DNA of 8,534 nt from an uncultured Clostridia bacterium. GTDB taxonomy: Bacteria; Bacillota; Clostridia; Monoglobales; Monoglobaceae. The notes below the pieces were generated by a model that saw only the letters and a program-made list of their open reading frames with translations, did no database searches and was not told where the DNA came from. Of the stretch, positions 6,848-8,534 are shown one piece after another. The stretch is taken from the NCBI GenBank assembly GCA_945878965.1, contig CAMCUJ010000043.1:1-8534 (forward strand), given 5' to 3'. The translations under genes were made by a program, and so were the position numbers. Each line of letters starts with the position of its first letter. The stretch's first letter is position 1.

Positions 6848-7786
6848 TTATATATATTTAGCAAGCTCACAAACTCCCACCGCATTATCACAGCTAAGCT
6901 CCGGTGAAGCAAAATAAACTCCGGCACTGTCAATAAATGCTCGTCGAATTGTATTGGATGATGATACGCCGCCTGCCATAATCACATTTGAAACATTATA
7001 TTTCTTCTTTGCAAATTCAACCGCCTGTTTTACAGAGCTTGCAATACACTCCATAACATATTTTGAAACCTTCTCCGAGCTTTCTCCGTCCTCAAGCATC
7101 CTTCTGCATCTTGTTTCCTCACCCGAAAAGTTAATATATCCATCCTTAACCGAAGTTTTAACCTTAAGATTAAAATCGCCCTCATAATTCACGGCTGAAT
7201 AATCAAGATACTTTCCGCACGGAAATTCACGTCCCATTAAAACGCCTATTCTGTCAATGAACTGTCCTGCCGGCAAATCAAGAGTTCCGCCCACAATCTC
7301 GCAGTCAAAGCCCTTGCCGTTAAACCTTGAATAAAGAAGCTCCGTTGTTCCTCCGCTTATATGAAATGCCAAATGCGGCTCTGAGAGCAAACTGAATTTT
7401 TTGCATGAAAATATTCCTGCCATTATATGCCCGTCCTGATGTGAAACCTCATAAAGCTCAGCATTTAAAGCACTTGCAAGAGTTCTTGCAAAGCTATAGC
7501 CTGCCATAAACACCGGCATATATGAGCCCTCGGCATTTCTCGGTCTTGAGCTTACACAAATTCGGATATCCTCAAATTCTTTTATATTAATTTCACGTCT
7601 TAGCTCATCGAATAAATCCGGCATATTCTTAACGTGCTTAAAAAACGCGTCCGACTGTCTTAGTCCGCATTCACCGCTCTTAACCTCAAGCGGTGTTTTA
7701 AACTGATACACCATATCTTTATGCATTGCCGCAAGCGAGGTTGTGTAGCAGCTTGTATCAATTCCTATGTACAGTCTTTCATTCAT
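6848..7786 (-). CDS. Divergent TsaD/Kae1-family protein (annotated elsewhere as O-sialoglycoprotein endopeptidase or peptidase M22)
   Basis: 312-aa protein of the ASKHA-fold TsaD/Kae1/Qri7 family, whose authentic members use threonylcarbamoyl-AMP to make t6A37 on ANN-decoding tRNAs. Seen: N-terminal YIGIDTSCYTTSLA (6-19), HQDGHIMAGIF (116-126) corresponding to the HxxxH metal pair (H116, H120), nucleotide-loop HISGGTTELL (142-151), GGTLDLPAGQFIDRIGVLMG (166-185), VIMAGGVSSSN (268-278), and SCDNAVGV (298-305), whose D300 matches the third metal ligand. Odd points: authentic TsaD has ETSCDET, whereas here the acidic pair is replaced by Tyr14-Thr15; the protein is shorter (312 against about 340 aa); and the GxVPExASR region is altered. 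It is probably a paralog, not the housekeeping TsaD, but the genome's other copy cannot be seen. AGGAGAG (7798-7804) lies 11 nt upstream of the ATG. It lies 76 nt after nusB in the same operon. Confidence 0.85.
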   Translation of the reverse strand: MNERLYIGIDTSCYTTSLAAMHKDMVYQFKTPLEVKSGECGLRQSDAFFKHVKNMPDLFDELRREINIKEFEDIRICVSSRPRNAEGSYMPVFMAGYSFARTLASALNAELYEVSHQDGHIMAGIFSCKKFSLLSEPHLAFHISGGTTELLYSRFNGKGFDCEIVGGTLDLPAGQFIDRIGVLMGREFPCGKYLDYSAVNYEGDFNLKVKTSVKDGYINFSGEETRCRRMLEDGESSEKVSKYVMECIASSVKQAVEFAKKKYNVSNVIMAGGVSSSNTIRRAFIDSAGVYFASPELSCDNAVGVCELAKYI

Positions 7787-7862
7787 TTTATCCGTTTCTC
7801 TCCTAACTTAAAATCAGCCATTCCTATTACGCAAGGGTGGCTTTTATCTACCGCCGCATTAA

Positions 7863-8279
7863 TTACGAATTATTTTCGGTACAGGGATAGCTTTTATTTA
7901 TTGAATCAAGAATTCCGTTTATAAACGGAGCAGCTTCATCGCCGTCATAAAGCTTTGCAATTCTTACCGCTTCATTAATAATTATAGGTCTTGGTATTTC
8001 CTGCATATACATCATTTCGTAAACCGCAAGTCTTAATACTGCAAGTCTAACGTTAGACATACGGCTTGTGTTCCATTCTTTAGAAAACTCATTTATAATA
8101 TTATCAAGCTCATCTATTTTTTCTATTGTTCCATAGGTAGCCTTATCAATGTATTCCTCCTGATTATCACAGTTATACTGCTCTTTAAAATCCTGCATAA
8201 TTTCATCAATTTCACTTGGCTGAAACTTATACTGGAAAATCATCATAAATACATATTCTCTTGCTTCACTGCGTTTCAT
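7863..8279 (-). CDS. nusB: Transcription antitermination factor NusB
   Basis: All-helical RNA-binding protein that joins NusE (ribosomal protein S10) at boxA sites for antitermination of rRNA transcription. The 138-aa length is typical. Seen: N-terminal RSEAREYVFMMIFQ (3-16), the family's conserved SNVRLAVLRLAVYEM (75-89), and the diagnostic PIIINEAVRIAKLY...APFINGILDSI (98-127). GGAAAGG (8289-8295) lies 9 nt before the ATG, fixing the start. It appears to be the first gene of the operon running through the TsaD-like gene, xseA, xseB, ispA and the PAP2-like gene. An AT-rich TATTAT (8305-8310) could be a -10 box, but I find no matching -35, because the expected place is occupied by the GC-rich hairpin at 8327-8346. 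Confidence 0.95.
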   Translation of the reverse strand: MKRSEAREYVFMMIFQYKFQPSEIDEIMQDFKEQYNCDNQEEYIDKATYGTIEKIDELDNIINEFSKEWNTSRMSNVRLAVLRLAVYEMMYMQEIPRPIIINEAVRIAKLYDGDEAAPFINGILDSINKSYPCTENNS

Positions 8280-8326
8280 ATAACTTTACCTTTCCATTTT
8301 ATCTATAATAGTTTAATTTATCTGCG

Positions 8327-8346
8327 GGCGACCGCAAAGGGTCGCC
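8327..8346. repeat. GC-rich hairpin upstream of nusB
   Basis: GGCGACC (8327-8333) and GGTCGCC (8340-8346) pair perfectly over 7 bp around a 6-nt loop. It contrasts with the AT-rich DNA on its left. Neither side carries a run of T, so it is not a standard terminator. Its core GCGACCGC also occurs in the hairpin at the thrS 3' end (1682-1689), which suggests a dispersed small repeat family. The 255 nt from the nusB start to the window edge contain no gene I can support. Confidence 0.45.
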
Positions 8347-8366
8347 GCTGTAATCGCAAATTCCGA

Positions 8367-8479
8367 TTCAATAAGGCGCAGAGCGCCGTCATTCAACGTT
8401 TTCGGTGGGAAAAGGGTACTCCCGCCGAAAAAATCAAGTGGAACCCGCCGCCTAAGATACGGGGGACATCTTGATTTAG
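8367..8479. repeat. Structured 113-bp repeat unit, first copy
   Basis: The first 55 bases of this unit (8367-8421) are identical to 8480-8534, an offset of 113 bp with no spacer, so it is the start of a tandem array or a terminal duplication. The unit holds three inverted repeats: GGCGC (8375-8379) / GCGCC (8383-8387) with a 3-nt loop; TTTTCGGTGGGA (8399-8410) / TCCCGCCGAAAA (8420-8431) with one G-T pair and a 9-nt loop; and AAATCAAG (8431-8438) / CTTGATTT (8470-8477). A period of 113 is not a multiple of 3, which argues against a protein-coding repeat. No transposase or open reading frame of note is associated. Confidence 0.7.
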
Positions 8480-8534
8480 TTCAATAAGGCGCAGAGCGCC
8501 GTCATTCAACGTTTTCGGTGGGAAAAGGGTACTC
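8480..8534. repeat. Structured repeat unit, second copy (cut by window edge)
   Basis: 55 bases identical to 8367-8421, beginning directly after the first unit. The GGCGC/GCGCC hairpin is repeated in full (8488-8500), and the left arm of the larger hairpin is present (8512-8523) before the sequence ends. Whether the array continues cannot be seen. Confidence 0.7.

Noticed and set aside
7783..7821. 12-residue frame MADFKLGEKRIK between nusB and the TsaD-like gene, overlapping the latter's start
   Set aside because: No ribosome binding site at a workable distance and no resemblance to known leader peptides; it simply spans the downstream gene's own ribosome binding site.
8367..8534. CRISPR array
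   Set aside because: The repeated segment is at least 55 bp with a 113-bp period and no unique spacer between units, and no cas gene is present.

Overview
The window reads as chromosomal housekeeping DNA from a low-GC, Gram-positive anaerobe of the class Clostridia, probably a gut Ruminococcaceae/Oscillospiraceae-type organism. The basis is AT-rich intergenic DNA, AGGAGG-type ribosome binding sites, and the linkage nusB / xseA / xseB / ispA, which is typical of clostridial chromosomes. The genus cannot be fixed from this sequence alone. All nine recognisable genes lie on the minus strand, so transcription runs from high to low coordinates. No phage gene, transposase, tRNA, rRNA or CRISPR array is visible.

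Right end (8280-8534): non-coding. It holds a GC-rich hairpin and then a 113-bp unit whose first 55 bases start again immediately downstream and run off the window edge. This is a structured tandem repeat, or possibly a contig-end artefact.

8279 down to 3755: one apparent operon. The order is nusB (transcription antitermination), a divergent TsaD/Kae1-family protein, xseA and xseB (the two exonuclease VII subunits), ispA (farnesyl/geranyl diphosphate synthase) and a small membrane protein of the divergent PAP2 (YuiD/DUF212) family. The two least expected members are the TsaD-like protein between nusB and xseA, and the PAP2-like protein directly after ispA.

3754 down to 1498: thrS, encoding a threonyl-tRNA synthetase with a GTG start. 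It has its own good sigma-70-type promoter, a leader of only about 20 nt (too short for a T-box) and a strong intrinsic terminator. Several residues around the synthetase active site differ from the usual bacterial sequence. A small imperfect repeat sits at its 3' end.

1458 down to 1: a small P-loop nucleotide kinase-like protein (FlaR / 'topology modulation' family), then the N-terminal 57% or so of phosphoglycerate kinase (pgk), cut by the window edge. pgk has a near-consensus promoter, a perfect 10-bp inverted repeat over its -35 box and a leader hairpin ending exactly at its Shine-Dalgarno.

The best candidates for something undescribed are the TsaD-like paralog, which keeps the metal ligands but has lost the N-terminal acidic pair, and the structured 113-bp repeat at the right edge. 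Neither can be called a new system without comparative data.
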